A DNA stretch of 64,000 bases from an uncultured Steroidobacter sp. (GTDB lineage: Bacteria > Pseudomonadota > Gammaproteobacteria > Steroidobacterales > Steroidobacteraceae), in NCBI GenBank assembly GCA_938008435.1, contig CALLKK010000008.1:62001-126000 (forward strand), written 5' to 3'. Shown piece after piece: positions 15,646 through 23,857 of the stretch (its first letter is position 1; every line of letters starts with the position of its first letter). The position numbers and the translations under genes were made by a program. Below the pieces are notes generated by a model, which saw only the letters and a program-made list of their open reading frames with translations, ran no database searches and was not told the DNA's origin.

Positions 15646-17345
15646 GCCGCATTACCCGTCAGGCGTATGCCGAGATGTTCGGTCCCACGACCGGCGACCG
15701 TGTGAGGCTCGGCGATACCGATCTCATCATCGAGGTCGAGCTCGATTACACGACCTACGGCGAGGAAGTGAAGTTCGGCGGCGGCAAGGTCATCCGCGAC
15801 GGCATGGGGCAGAGCCAACGCACGGCGGCGGAAGTGGTCGATACGGTCATCACGAACGTCGTGATTCTCGATCACTGGGGCATCGTCAAGGCCGACATCG
15901 GCATCAAGGACGGGCGCATCGTCGCGATCGGCAAGGGCGGCAATCCCGATGTGCAGCCGAATGTCGACGTGGTCATCGGCGCAGGCACGGAAGTGATCGC
16001 AGGCGAAGGGTTGATCGCAACGGCCGGCGGCATCGACTCGCACATACATTTCATCTGCCCGCAGCAGATGGAAGAGGCGTTGATGTCGGGCATCACGACG
16101 ATGATCGGCGGCGGCACGGGGCCGGCAACGGGCACGAATGCCACGACCTGCACGCCGGGGCCATGGTACATCGAGCGGATGTATCAAGCGGTGGAAGAGC
16201 TGCCGCTCAATTTCGGGTTTCTCGGCAAAGGCAATGCGAGCCTGCCGCGCGCGCTCGAAGAGCAGATCGAAGCGGGCGCCATGGGGCTCAAGCTCCACGA
16301 GGATTGGGGCACGACGCCGGCCGCGATCGACAATTGCTTGTCCGTCGCCGAGAAATACGACATCCAGGTGGCGATCCACACGGACACGCTCAACGAGTCC
16401 GGATTCGTGGAGGATACGCTCGCTGCGTTCAAAGGTCGCGCGATCCATACCTATCACACCGAAGGCGCGGGCGGCGGTCACGCGCCGGACATCATCAAAG
16501 CCTGCGGCGAAGCGAATGTGCTGCCGTCGTCGACCAATCCCACGCGGCCCTACACGATCAACACGGTCGATGAGCACCTCGACATGTTGATGGTTTGCCA
16601 CCACCTCGACCCGGGCATTCCGGAGGACGTGGCTTTCGCCGAATCGCGCATCCGGCGCGAGACGATCGCCGCCGAGGACATCCTGCACGATCTCGGCGCG
16701 TTTTCGATGATCTCGTCCGATTCGCAGGCGATGGGCCGCATTGGCGAAGTCGTGACGCGCACCTGGCAGACCGCGCACAAGATGAAAGTGCAGCGCGGCG
16801 CGTTGCCGCAGGATTCTGCGCGCAACGACAATTTTCGCGCGCGCCGTTACGTCGCGAAGTACACGATCAATCCGGCGCTCACGCACGGCGTGGCGCACGA
16901 GATCGGCTCGATCGAGGTCGGTAAGCTCGCCGACATCGTGCTCTGGCATCCGGCGTTCTTCGGAGTCAAGCCGAGCCTCATCATCAAGGGCGGCATGATC
17001 GTCGCGGCGCCGATGGGCGATCCGAATGCATCGATTCCGACGCCGCAGCCGGTGCACTACCGGCCGATGTTCGGCGCGTACGGCGGAGCGCGAAGCGCGA
17101 CGTCGGTGAGCTTCGTCTCGGCAGCGGGTCTGGCGAGCGGCATGGCCGAACGCTTGGGTCTCAAGAAGCGGCTCGTGGCCGTCAAGGGCACGCGTACGCT
17201 TCGCAAGCGCGATCTGGTGCTGAACGACTATCAGCCGAAGATCGAAGTGGATGCGCAAACGTACGAAGTGCGAGCCGACGGCGTGCTGCTCACGTGCGAG
17301 CCAGCGAGCGTGCTGCCGCTTGCGCAGAGATATTTCCTGTTTTGA
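15642..17345 (+). CDS. ureC: Urease alpha subunit (catalytic)
   Basis: 567 residues, full length. Nickel ligands are visible in HIHF (H134, H136). The carbamylated bridging lysine is K217 in GAMGLKLHEDWG. Further metal-site histidines are in VAIHTDTLNESG and HTYHTEGAGGGHAPD. The flap cysteine/histidine motif MVCHHLDP and the acidic residue in FSMISSDSQAMGR are present. It should be active once loaded with nickel by UreDEFG and HupE-type supply. Overlaps ureB. Confidence 0.98.
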   Translation: MSRITRQAYAEMFGPTTGDRVRLGDTDLIIEVELDYTTYGEEVKFGGGKVIRDGMGQSQRTAAEVVDTVITNVVILDHWGIVKADIGIKDGRIVAIGKGGNPDVQPNVDVVIGAGTEVIAGEGLIATAGGIDSHIHFICPQQMEEALMSGITTMIGGGTGPATGTNATTCTPGPWYIERMYQAVEELPLNFGFLGKGNASLPRALEEQIEAGAMGLKLHEDWGTTPAAIDNCLSVAEKYDIQVAIHTDTLNESGFVEDTLAAFKGRAIHTYHTEGAGGGHAPDIIKACGEANVLPSSTNPTRPYTINTVDEHLDMLMVCHHLDPGIPEDVAFAESRIRRETIAAEDILHDLGAFSMISSDSQAMGRIGEVVTRTWQTAHKMKVQRGALPQDSARNDNFRARRYVAKYTINPALTHGVAHEIGSIEVGKLADIVLWHPAFFGVKPSLIIKGGMIVAAPMGDPNASIPTPQPVHYRPMFGAYGGARSATSVSFVSAAGLASGMAERLGLKKRLVAVKGTRTLRKRDLVLNDYQPKIEVDAQTYEVRADGVLLTCEPASVLPLAQRYFLF

Positions 17346-17398
17346 CGAGCGCGCTCGCAAGCGCAGGCCGATCCGCGAGCGCCGTGAGATTACGCATC

Positions 17399-17878
17399 AT
17401 GCTGACCATCACCGAACGCCTAAATACGACACGGCCCGCCGATGTGGAGCTCGTGCTGCCGTATGAGCTGCGCATCAAGAGCCGATTGCGCACGCAGCTT
17501 CCGTCGGGAGAAGAAGTCGGTCTGATCCTCGAGCGCGGCAGCGTGCTGCGCGACGGGGATCTCCTCATGGCGGACGATGGACGGGTGGTGCGTGTCGTGG
17601 CGGCGCCGGAAACTGTTTCGACGGTGACATCGAGCGATCCGCTCGCGTTGCTGCGGGCCGCTTATCACCTCGGCAATCGTCATGTGGCCCTGCAGATCGG
17701 CGAAGGCTGGCTGCGCTATCAGCACGACCATGTGCTTGACGATATGGTGCGCGGGCTGGGGCTCGAGGTGAGCGTCGAGCAAGCTTCGTTCGAGCCGGAA
17801 TCAGGCGCCTACAGCGGCCACTCGGTGCTCGCATCGCATCACCATCACCACCACGTGCACGCGCATGCGCACGGATGA
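17399..17878 (+). CDS. ureE: Urease accessory nickel chaperone UreE
   Basis: 159 residues from ATG 17399 (MLTITERLNTTRPADVELVLPYELRIKSR). The N-terminal peptide-binding domain is followed by the metal-binding domain with YHLGNRHVALQIGEGWLRYQHDHVLDDMVRGLGL. The C-terminus is a histidine tail (ASHHHHHHVHAHAHG), as in classical nickel-storing UreE proteins. UreE hands nickel to UreG. Its stop overlaps the ureF start. An upstream in-frame start at 17294 would overlap ureC and is unlikely. Confidence 0.94.
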   Translation: MLTITERLNTTRPADVELVLPYELRIKSRLRTQLPSGEEVGLILERGSVLRDGDLLMADDGRVVRVVAAPETVSTVTSSDPLALLRAAYHLGNRHVALQIGEGWLRYQHDHVLDDMVRGLGLEVSVEQASFEPESGAYSGHSVLASHHHHHHVHAHAHG

Positions 17879-18555
17879 GCATGGCCAGCGGCGCATATCT
17901 CGTTCGGCTGCTGCATCTTGCGAGCCCGGCGCTGCCGATCGGTGCATTCCATTTCTCGCAGGGGCTGGAGCAAGCCGTCGAGTTTGGCTGGGTGAGCGAC
18001 GAATCGTCGGCTCGTGAATGGATCGGTGGGCTGGCGCGCGAGAGCTTGGGCACGCTCGACTTGCCGGTGGTCGCACGTGTGCTGCGTGCATGGGCGCGCA
18101 AGGATCGGCGCGCTGCGGATGAATGGAGCGCGTTCGTCGTCGCGAGCCGCGAAACGGAAGAGCTGCGCGCCGAAGATCGCCACATGGGACAAGCGCTCAC
18201 GCGCATCCTCGTCGATCTCGGCGTCGTGCCGCGCGAGGAGCCGATCGATCCGGCGATCGTGAGCTATCCGGCAGCGTTTGCGCGCGCCTGCGCCATCTGG
18301 CACGTGCCGGAACACGATGCGCTCAGCACGTACGCCTGGACCTGGCTCGAGAATCAAACGCTCGCCGCCGTGAAGCTGGTGCCGCTCGGACAGAGCGCCG
18401 GCCAGCGGATTCTGCATGCGCTGAGTGCGGAGCTCGACGGCATCGTCGAGCGCGCGTCGCAATTGAGCGACGCAGAGATCGGCACGGGCAGCGTGATGCA
18501 AGCTTTCGCGAGCGCCTGTCACGAGCGGCAATACACGCGCTTGTTTCGTTCTTGA
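17875..18555 (+). CDS. ureF: Urease accessory protein UreF
   Basis: 226 residues: LVRLLHLASPALPIGAFHFSQGLEQAVEFGWV at the start, AWTWLENQTLAAVKLVPLGQSAGQRILHAL in the second half. All-helical UreF bridges UreD and UreG in the activation complex. It is the last gene of the urease run; a second ATG at 17881 would shorten it by two residues. No ureG follows it, because ureG stands at 1673-2293. Confidence 0.95.
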   Translation: MSMASGAYLVRLLHLASPALPIGAFHFSQGLEQAVEFGWVSDESSAREWIGGLARESLGTLDLPVVARVLRAWARKDRRAADEWSAFVVASRETEELRAEDRHMGQALTRILVDLGVVPREEPIDPAIVSYPAAFARACAIWHVPEHDALSTYAWTWLENQTLAAVKLVPLGQSAGQRILHALSAELDGIVERASQLSDAEIGTGSVMQAFASACHERQYTRLFRS

Positions 18556-18634
18556 GCGCCAGGCGGGGTGCGGCCAGCGGCGACGTCCGAGCGAAGGCGG
18601 CGGGTCGCTCGCGCCGCAATGGTATGATGGTCGG

Positions 18635-19189
18635 ATGGATCGCCATCTGGACAAGATGCGGCGCCAGCCGTTCTTCTTCCCATTGATCTTGCCCGTGCTG
18701 GTCTTCGTCGGCCTAGTGGTCGTGGCGGCATGGGTGTTCGATGCACGTGCGACCACTGTGGTGTTCGTCGTGCGGCATGCCGAGACCGAGCCCGGCGCCG
18801 ATCCGGATCCGAATCTGAGCGTCGACGGGCGCGAGCGGGCAGCGCGACTTGCGCGAATGCTCGCGCAGGCGCAGCCCGTGCGCGGCATCGACGCCATCTA
18901 CGCGTCCGAGTATCGGCGCACGCACCAAACGGTCACGCCCATCTCCGAAACGCTTGCGTTGCCGGTCAATCTGGTGCCGAGCGCAGCGTGGGACGATCTC
19001 GCCAAGCGCATCACGCGCGAACATCGCGGCGAGTACGTGCTCGTTGCGGGCAGCGTCAGCTCCGTGCCGCGACTCGTCGAAGCGTTGTCCGGCCAGCAAG
19101 TGACGTTGCGCGACGACGAGTACGACGCGATGTTCATCGTGTTCGTCCCGCAGATCTCGAAGAAGCGGGTCGTGCGCATCCGCTATTGA
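18635..19189 (+). CDS. Membrane-anchored histidine phosphatase-like protein, second catalytic His missing
   Basis: 184 residues. One N-terminal membrane helix (PFFFPLILPVLVFVGLVVVAAWVF) is followed by a phosphoglycerate-mutase/SixA-like domain. The first catalytic motif VVRHAETE is present, as are LSVDGRERAARLARML and IYASEYRRTHQTVTPISE. At the place where active members have VGHS near the C-terminus this protein reads LVAGSVSSVPRLVEAL, so the second histidine appears replaced by serine. It may bind phospho-substrates without hydrolysing them, or use another residue. It lies alone between ureF and yjbQ. Confidence 0.8.
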   Translation: MDRHLDKMRRQPFFFPLILPVLVFVGLVVVAAWVFDARATTVVFVVRHAETEPGADPDPNLSVDGRERAARLARMLAQAQPVRGIDAIYASEYRRTHQTVTPISETLALPVNLVPSAAWDDLAKRITREHRGEYVLVAGSVSSVPRLVEALSGQQVTLRDDEYDAMFIVFVPQISKKRVVRIRY

Positions 19190-19236
19190 TCCCGAACGCG
19201 CAACGGCGTAGTCGCCGGTAGTCAGAGGCGAGCGGC

Positions 19237-19650
<414 letters not shown>

Positions 19651-19735
19651 GCGCCCCGAAGGGGCGGCAGAGGGGGCGTCCGGGTCTGGGCCGGGGCGGA
19701 TGCGCTTTCGCGCAAAACTGTGGACCGCGAGGCGC

Positions 19736-19763
19736 TTGCCAGGCGAGTTCTCGATGCTACAAT
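19736..19763 (+). promoter_or_regulatory. Promoter of tRNA-Ala with GC-rich discriminator
   Basis: TTGCCA at 19736-19741 and TACAAT at 19758-19763 are separated by 16 bp. The -10 is followed by GCGCGCCC, the GC-rich discriminator typical of stringently controlled stable-RNA promoters. The tRNA begins 20 bp after the -10. Confidence 0.7.
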
Positions 19764-19782
19764 GCGCGCCCTTCCCATCGGT

Positions 19783-19858
19783 GGGGCCGTAGCTCAGCTG
19801 GGAGAGCGTCTCGTTCGCAATGAGAAGGTCAGGAGTTCGATCCTCCTCGGCTCCACCA
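19783..19858 (+). tRNA. tRNA-Ala (anticodon CGC)
   Basis: Cloverleaf of 76 nt with CCA: acceptor GGGGCCG/CGGCTCC, D-arm AGCTCAGCTGGGAGAGC, anticodon loop TTCGCAA (anticodon CGC, reads GCG), T-arm AGGAGTTCGATCCTCCT, discriminator A and encoded CCA. The anticodon stem closes with a G-U pair. Confidence 0.95.
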
Positions 19859-19954
19859 ACTTTGAACCTGCTGGCTTGAGGCTGTAGGCTGTCGCCCGAA
19901 TCGCGCCGCAGGCCAGCACCCGACCTACCTGCGGTTCGCCATCATCCAAGTTGC

Positions 19955-20030
19955 GCCCCCGTAGCTCAGTGGATAGAGCGACCGCCTCCTAAGCGGTAGG
20001 TCGCAGGTTCAACTCCTGCCGGGGGCACCA
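19955..20030 (+). tRNA. tRNA-Arg (anticodon CCU)
   Basis: 76 nt with encoded CCA: acceptor GCCCCCG/CGGGGGC, D-arm TAGCTCAGTGGATAGAGC, anticodon loop CTCCTAA (anticodon CCT, reads AGG), T-arm CGCAGGTTCAACTCCTGC. The ~95 bp before it contain a fragment of the seven-base repeat (AGGCTGT AGGCTGT). Confidence 0.96.
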
Positions 20031-20223
20031 GACCGCGGCCTCCGTCTTTAGGTTTCTCTTGGCGTTCCGGCCGTGCCGTGCTCGCGCGACCTGCCGTCGG
20101 CCGACCCGTGACCGCCGCGAAACCGCGCGTCCTCGAACCTTTGGCCTTGCGGGGCGTTCCCGTGCTGACTGGCGTCTCGGCGCGTGCGAGCGCCGCGCAT
20201 CAAAGGCACGCGGAGGGTTCTTT

Positions 20224-20670
20224 ATGATCGTAAGGGTGGTCGTTGCTGACGAACGGCAGGCGCATTTCTTCGATGCCCTGAAGTACGGTGCTCCTTTCAT
20301 TCACCGTCTCACCGTCGAGAATCCGGCCGGCGGTTTGAAGGACACGGATCTCGAAACGGATCGCCCGGGCCGCCGCTCCGGCGGCGCGCAGCAAGCCCAC
20401 CATCACGGCGTCAATGGCGAGCGCAGCACCGAGCGCCATGAGCTCGCACTGTTCGCGAAAGAAGTGGCGCAGCGCATCTACAGCGGACGCGTCAAGCACG
20501 AATTCGATCGGCTGGTGATCATCGCCGCGCCGAAGATGCTCGGCCTCCTACGTCAGGAGCTGCCCGAAACCTGCAAAGGCGTGGTGGCCGGCGAGATCGC
20601 GAAGGATCTGACGCGGCACGGCGAAGCGGCGATTCGCAATGCGTTGCCGCGCGAGGCGTTCTTTCACTGA
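20224..20670 (+). CDS. Host attachment protein family (PF10116-like)
   Basis: 148 residues from ATG 20224, preceded by GGAGGG. The pattern MIVRVVVADERQAHFFDA...LTVENPAGGLKDTDLETDRPGRRSGG...ELALFAKEVAQRIYSGRVKHEFDRLVIIAAPKMLGLLRQELPE...VVAGEIAKDLTRH is that of the widespread 'host attachment' family. It was named from a rhizobial/Agrobacterium attachment factor, but is structurally related to the eRF1-like/Baeyer fold. No signal peptide is visible, so a cytoplasmic role is more likely than surface adhesion. It stands alone downstream of the tRNA genes. Confidence 0.82.
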   Translation: MIVRVVVADERQAHFFDALKYGAPFIHRLTVENPAGGLKDTDLETDRPGRRSGGAQQAHHHGVNGERSTERHELALFAKEVAQRIYSGRVKHEFDRLVIIAAPKMLGLLRQELPETCKGVVAGEIAKDLTRHGEAAIRNALPREAFFH

Positions 20671-20744
20671 GCTGAATTGCGACTGGCTCATGCGCCGATT
20701 CTCATCGGCCGCATGAGCCCAAATCGCTTCGTAGCGGCTCGCGT

Positions 20745-20963
20745 TCAGCGTTCCACTTGGCCCTCGATCGCCTCCGGCTCCAACGGCATCAGGATCCAGA
20801 ACACGATGTAAACGAGCACGCCGGGGAACGCGGCCGAGCAGATGGAGACAAGCACGTAGAGCGCGCGGGCCAAGGTGACGTCCATGTCGAGGTAACGGGC
20901 CCAGCCGGCGATGACGCCGCCGAGCATGCGGTTGGATCGTGAACGTCGCAGTGGTCCTTTCAT
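20745..20963 (-). CDS. Small PspC-domain membrane protein
   Basis: 72 residues from ATG 20963 (GAGGAGCC upstream). KGPLRRSRSNRMLGGVIAGWARYLDMDVTLARALYVLVSICSAAFPGVLVYIVFWILMPLEPE contains the complete PspC domain: a basic amphipathic start, two hydrophobic stretches and the terminal acidic tail. PspC domains occur in phage-shock/envelope-stress modules; here no pspA or pspB is adjacent, so its partner is unknown. Confidence 0.88.
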   Translation of the reverse strand: MKGPLRRSRSNRMLGGVIAGWARYLDMDVTLARALYVLVSICSAAFPGVLVYIVFWILMPLEPEAIEGQVER

Positions 20964-21083
20964 CGCTAGCCTGGCTCCTCTCGAACCTACGGCGCGTCGG
21001 TCGCCATCGAGTCGTGCGCCGCGGCGGGTCATACGACCCGCCGCTGTGCCGCCCAGCCGCGATGGCTCCCGTCGCGCGGCGGG

Positions 21084-21236
21084 TTAGTAGTGGACCGTGA
21101 CCGAGTAAGGCACGTGCTTCGGTGCGGTGAGCGCGCCCTGCACAGACAGGCTGAGCACGACGGCTACCATCACGGCCGACAACATCACGCACACCGTGCG
21201 CTCCATCCGTTTGCTGAACTCGATCGCGGTGATCAT
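21084..21236 (-). CDS. 50-residue single-helix membrane or exported peptide of unknown function
   Basis: A short frame with an excellent ribosome-binding site (GAGGAGAAAGGCC before ATG). The peptide has a charged amphipathic start (ITAIEFSKRMERT), one hydrophobic helix (about residues 15-37) and a short polar tail with several aromatic and basic residues. I do not recognise a family. It lies ~120 bp upstream of the PspC-domain gene on the same strand and could be co-transcribed with it, which would fit an envelope-stress role; this is inference. Confidence 0.6.
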   Translation of the reverse strand: MITAIEFSKRMERTVCVMLSAVMVAVVLSLSVQGALTAPKHVPYSVTVHY

Positions 21237-21450
21237 GGCCTTTCTCCTCGTTTCTTCCAACGACCGCAATTGCGGCGCTTGAGCTTGAGACACGACAGGC
21301 AGGCCGAGGGTTACAGCGTCTTGACGTGTCACCGGCCAATTGCGGCGTACGACCGGCGAATGCGGCGAACGTGCGGGCTTACGATTCTTGGCGCACGCGG
21401 GCGTTGTCTGCAGGCACAATCTTGACGCGTCGATTTCGGAGAGCGCTCGT

Positions 21451-22818
21451 ATGCAGTATTCGAACCGCGCGAACCGTGGGGGGCTTCGTCTCGTCGCCTG
21501 CGGGCTGCTGGCCCAGCTGGCCATGTCTCTGTGCAACGCGCAGACGCCGAACGTGTCGTTGACGACCGAGGAAGATCATCGCCGGCTGCTCGATCTGCTC
21601 GGTATCGAATCCCTGCGGCCCGGCGCGAACGGCAACGATCCACAGGCGCCGAATGCCGCGAACTACGACGAGGCCAAGGCGAATCCTTATCCGGTGCTGC
21701 CCGATCCGCTGCGCCTGAAGAACGGCAAGCGCATTGCGACGGCGGAGGAATGGTGGACGCTGAGGCGCCCCGAGATCGTCGAGGACTTTGCGCGCGAGGT
21801 GTACGGCCGAATGCCGACCAAGACGCCTGCCGTCACTTGGCAGGTCGTCAACACCGTGCGCGAACAGCACGGTGCGATTCCCGTCATCACGAAACAGCTC
21901 CTCGGCAAGGTCGACAACAGCGCCTATCCGCAGATCGACGTGAACATCGAGCTCACGCTGACCACTCCGGCCGAGGCGACGAAGCCGGTCCCCGTGATCA
22001 TGGAGCTCACGTTCGTCTTCCCGCCGAGCTTCGGCGAGGAGCTCGCAGCCCGCGCGCGGGCGGCCGCCCACGAATGGCAGCAGCAAGTGCTGGCGAAGGG
22101 CTGGGGCTTTGCGCTCTACATGCCGTACTCGGTGCAGGCGGACAACGGCGCAGGGCTCACGCGCGGCATCATCGGCCTCGTCAACAAGGGCCAGCCGCGC
22201 AAGCTCGACGATTGGGGCGCGCTGCGTGCGTGGGGCTGGGGCGCGAGCCGCGCGCTCGATTATCTAGAAACCGATCCCGCGGTCGATGCGAAGAAGGTGG
22301 GGCTCTCGGGCCACTCGCGTTTCGGCAAGGCGACGCTCGTCGCGATGGCCGACGATCCGCGCTTTGCGATCGGCTTCGTGAGCTCTTCAGGTGCCGCGGG
22401 CGCCAAGCCGCATCGGCGCAACTTCGGCGAGCTCGTCGAGAACATCGCAAGCACGGCCGAATATCACTGGGTCGCCGGCAACTACCTCAAGTACGCAGGG
22501 CCGCTCACGTGGAACGACCTGCCGGTCGATTCGCACGAGCTGATTGCGCTCGCCGCGCCGCGACCCGTGTTCATCGGCACCGGGACGGTGGAGAAGGGCG
22601 ACGGCTGGGTGGATCCGAAAGGCATGTTCATGGCGGCCGTCGCGGCGGGCCCCGTCTACAAGCTCCTCGGCGCACGCGATCTCGGCACCGACATGTTTCC
22701 GCCTGTCGGCACTGCACTGATCGACGGCGACATCGCATTTCGCCAACACAGCGAAGGACACGTGACGGGGCCGAATTGGCCGGTGTTCTTGGAGTTTGCG
22801 GAGAGATACTTTCGGTAG
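21451..22818 (+). CDS. Secreted carbohydrate esterase, CE15 (glucuronoyl esterase)-like
   Basis: 455 residues from ATG 21451 with a signal peptide (...LRLVACGLLAQLAMSLCNA-QTPNV). The core is an alpha/beta hydrolase with the nucleophile motif VGLSGHSRFGKATLVA, close to the GCSRFGK signature of glucuronoyl esterases. Other matches are WGWGASRALDYLETDPAVDAKKV, HRRNFGELVENIA, FIGTGTVEKGDGWVDPKGMFMA and the catalytic-His region SEGHVTGPNWP. CE15 enzymes cleave ester bonds between lignin and glucuronoxylan. Annotation as an acetyl-xylan esterase relative is possible. No other polysaccharide genes are near. Confidence 0.83.
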   Translation: MQYSNRANRGGLRLVACGLLAQLAMSLCNAQTPNVSLTTEEDHRRLLDLLGIESLRPGANGNDPQAPNAANYDEAKANPYPVLPDPLRLKNGKRIATAEEWWTLRRPEIVEDFAREVYGRMPTKTPAVTWQVVNTVREQHGAIPVITKQLLGKVDNSAYPQIDVNIELTLTTPAEATKPVPVIMELTFVFPPSFGEELAARARAAAHEWQQQVLAKGWGFALYMPYSVQADNGAGLTRGIIGLVNKGQPRKLDDWGALRAWGWGASRALDYLETDPAVDAKKVGLSGHSRFGKATLVAMADDPRFAIGFVSSSGAAGAKPHRRNFGELVENIASTAEYHWVAGNYLKYAGPLTWNDLPVDSHELIALAAPRPVFIGTGTVEKGDGWVDPKGMFMAAVAAGPVYKLLGARDLGTDMFPPVGTALIDGDIAFRQHSEGHVTGPNWPVFLEFAERYFR

Positions 22819-22823
22819 GCTCT

Positions 22824-22900
22824 ATGCTCTGGGCTCTGGGCTCTGGGCTCTGGGCTCTGGGCTCTGGGCTCTAGGCTGTAGGCTGTAGGCTGTAGGCAGA
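22824..22900. repeat. Seven-base tandem repeat array, six GGGCTCT and three AGGCTGT units
   Basis: After one variant unit ATGCTCT, six perfect GGGCTCT units (22831-22872) are followed by three AGGCTGT units (22873-22893) and a decayed AGGCAGA. The array begins five bases after the esterase stop codon. It is the best preserved member of the dispersed heptad family of this genome. Beyond it, up to 23048, no gene is seen. Confidence 0.95.
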
Positions 22901-23048
22901 GGGCGCGGGTACTAGAACGCGCGCCGTGGGCGCTTGTTGTCGCGTAGCGCTTGTTTTCTGACGCGACGTGTTCGACTTCGTGTAGCGAAGTGCTCTTGGT
23001 GCCGGCGGAGGCGCAGAGGCCTTCTTGCCGAAGGCTCTCCGCTTGGCG

Positions 23049-23849
23049 TTAGCGATACTGCCTGTCTCTCACCAACAACGGCACTCGCTTGCCGAAGTAA
23101 TACGTGAGCGAGAGCTGCACCGTGCGCGTGTTCGGTTCTGCGTCGCTGTCGGAGTAGGAGAGGCGCACGCCGAAGCCGTCGCCGAGGAATTGCGGCTGGT
23201 GCTCGAGCTCGATGCCGTACGTGTCTTCGTCGTACAGATCGTTGCCGAACAGCGTGACGCGCAGGCTCTGGAGCGGATACCAGCTGCCCTTCACCTCGGT
23301 CACGTCCAGCTCGGGGCCGTTGTCCATGCTCAGCGTCGTCTGCGACGCGCCGAGAGTGAAGTTGCGCCAATACACCTCGGCCGAGACGCTGTAACGCTCG
23401 GTGTCGAGCGAATCGCCGCCGCTCGGAATGAAGAACGAGTTGTCGCTGCAGTCCGAACCGAGCCGCCCGATGCCATAGCTCACCGAGATGCGGCCGAGCG
23501 TCGGGCGCCGCGCGAACAACGCCACTTCGCCGTCGAGATTATCGAAGTTACAGGACGGCCGGATGCCCGACAGCGTGCCGTCTTCGTTCTCGACGACGCG
23601 GCGCGTGCGTACGCGGGTTTCGGCATAACCGGCCGAGAGCGATGCGCCGAAGTAGCTGCCGAGCGGCAGCGTACCGCGGAAATCGATGCCGAGCGTGCCG
23701 TTGGAGGTGCTGCCCTTCGTGTCGCTGTCCGTGCTGTGAAGCTCGCCCTCGAAATGAAACGTCTCGACGGCGCGCGATTGCGCATGGGCCCCTGTGGCGG
23801 TCAGCAGCGAGCCAATAACCGAGGCGAAGAGGAGGCGACGTGATCTCAT
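23049..23849 (-). CDS. Probable outer-membrane beta-barrel protein
   Basis: 266 residues from ATG 23849, with signal peptide RSRRLLFASVIGSLLTATGAHA-QS. The rest alternates short polar/aromatic strands (TLGIDFRGTLPLGSYFGASLSAGYAETRV, RYSVSAEVYWRNFTLGASQTTLSM, VQLSLTYYFG), as expected for a barrel of roughly 12 strands. Two cysteines (CNFDN, CSDNS) could form a loop disulfide. A GTG at 23861 overlaps the stop of the upstream lipoprotein gene and is an alternative start. The pair probably acts together at the outer membrane. No named family recognised. Confidence 0.7.
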   Translation of the reverse strand: MRSRRLLFASVIGSLLTATGAHAQSRAVETFHFEGELHSTDSDTKGSTSNGTLGIDFRGTLPLGSYFGASLSAGYAETRVRTRRVVENEDGTLSGIRPSCNFDNLDGEVALFARRPTLGRISVSYGIGRLGSDCSDNSFFIPSGGDSLDTERYSVSAEVYWRNFTLGASQTTLSMDNGPELDVTEVKGSWYPLQSLRVTLFGNDLYDEDTYGIELEHQPQFLGDGFGVRLSYSDSDAEPNTRTVQLSLTYYFGKRVPLLVRDRQYR

Positions 23850-23857
23850 GAGCGGAC

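Noticed and set aside
19651..19670. Terminator after yjbQ
   Set aside because: The GCCCC-GAA-GGGGC stem is only five to six base pairs with no T-tract, too weak to call.
22824..22900. Possible CRISPR-like array
   Set aside because: The units are seven bases long and directly contiguous with no spacers, so it is a simple tandem repeat.
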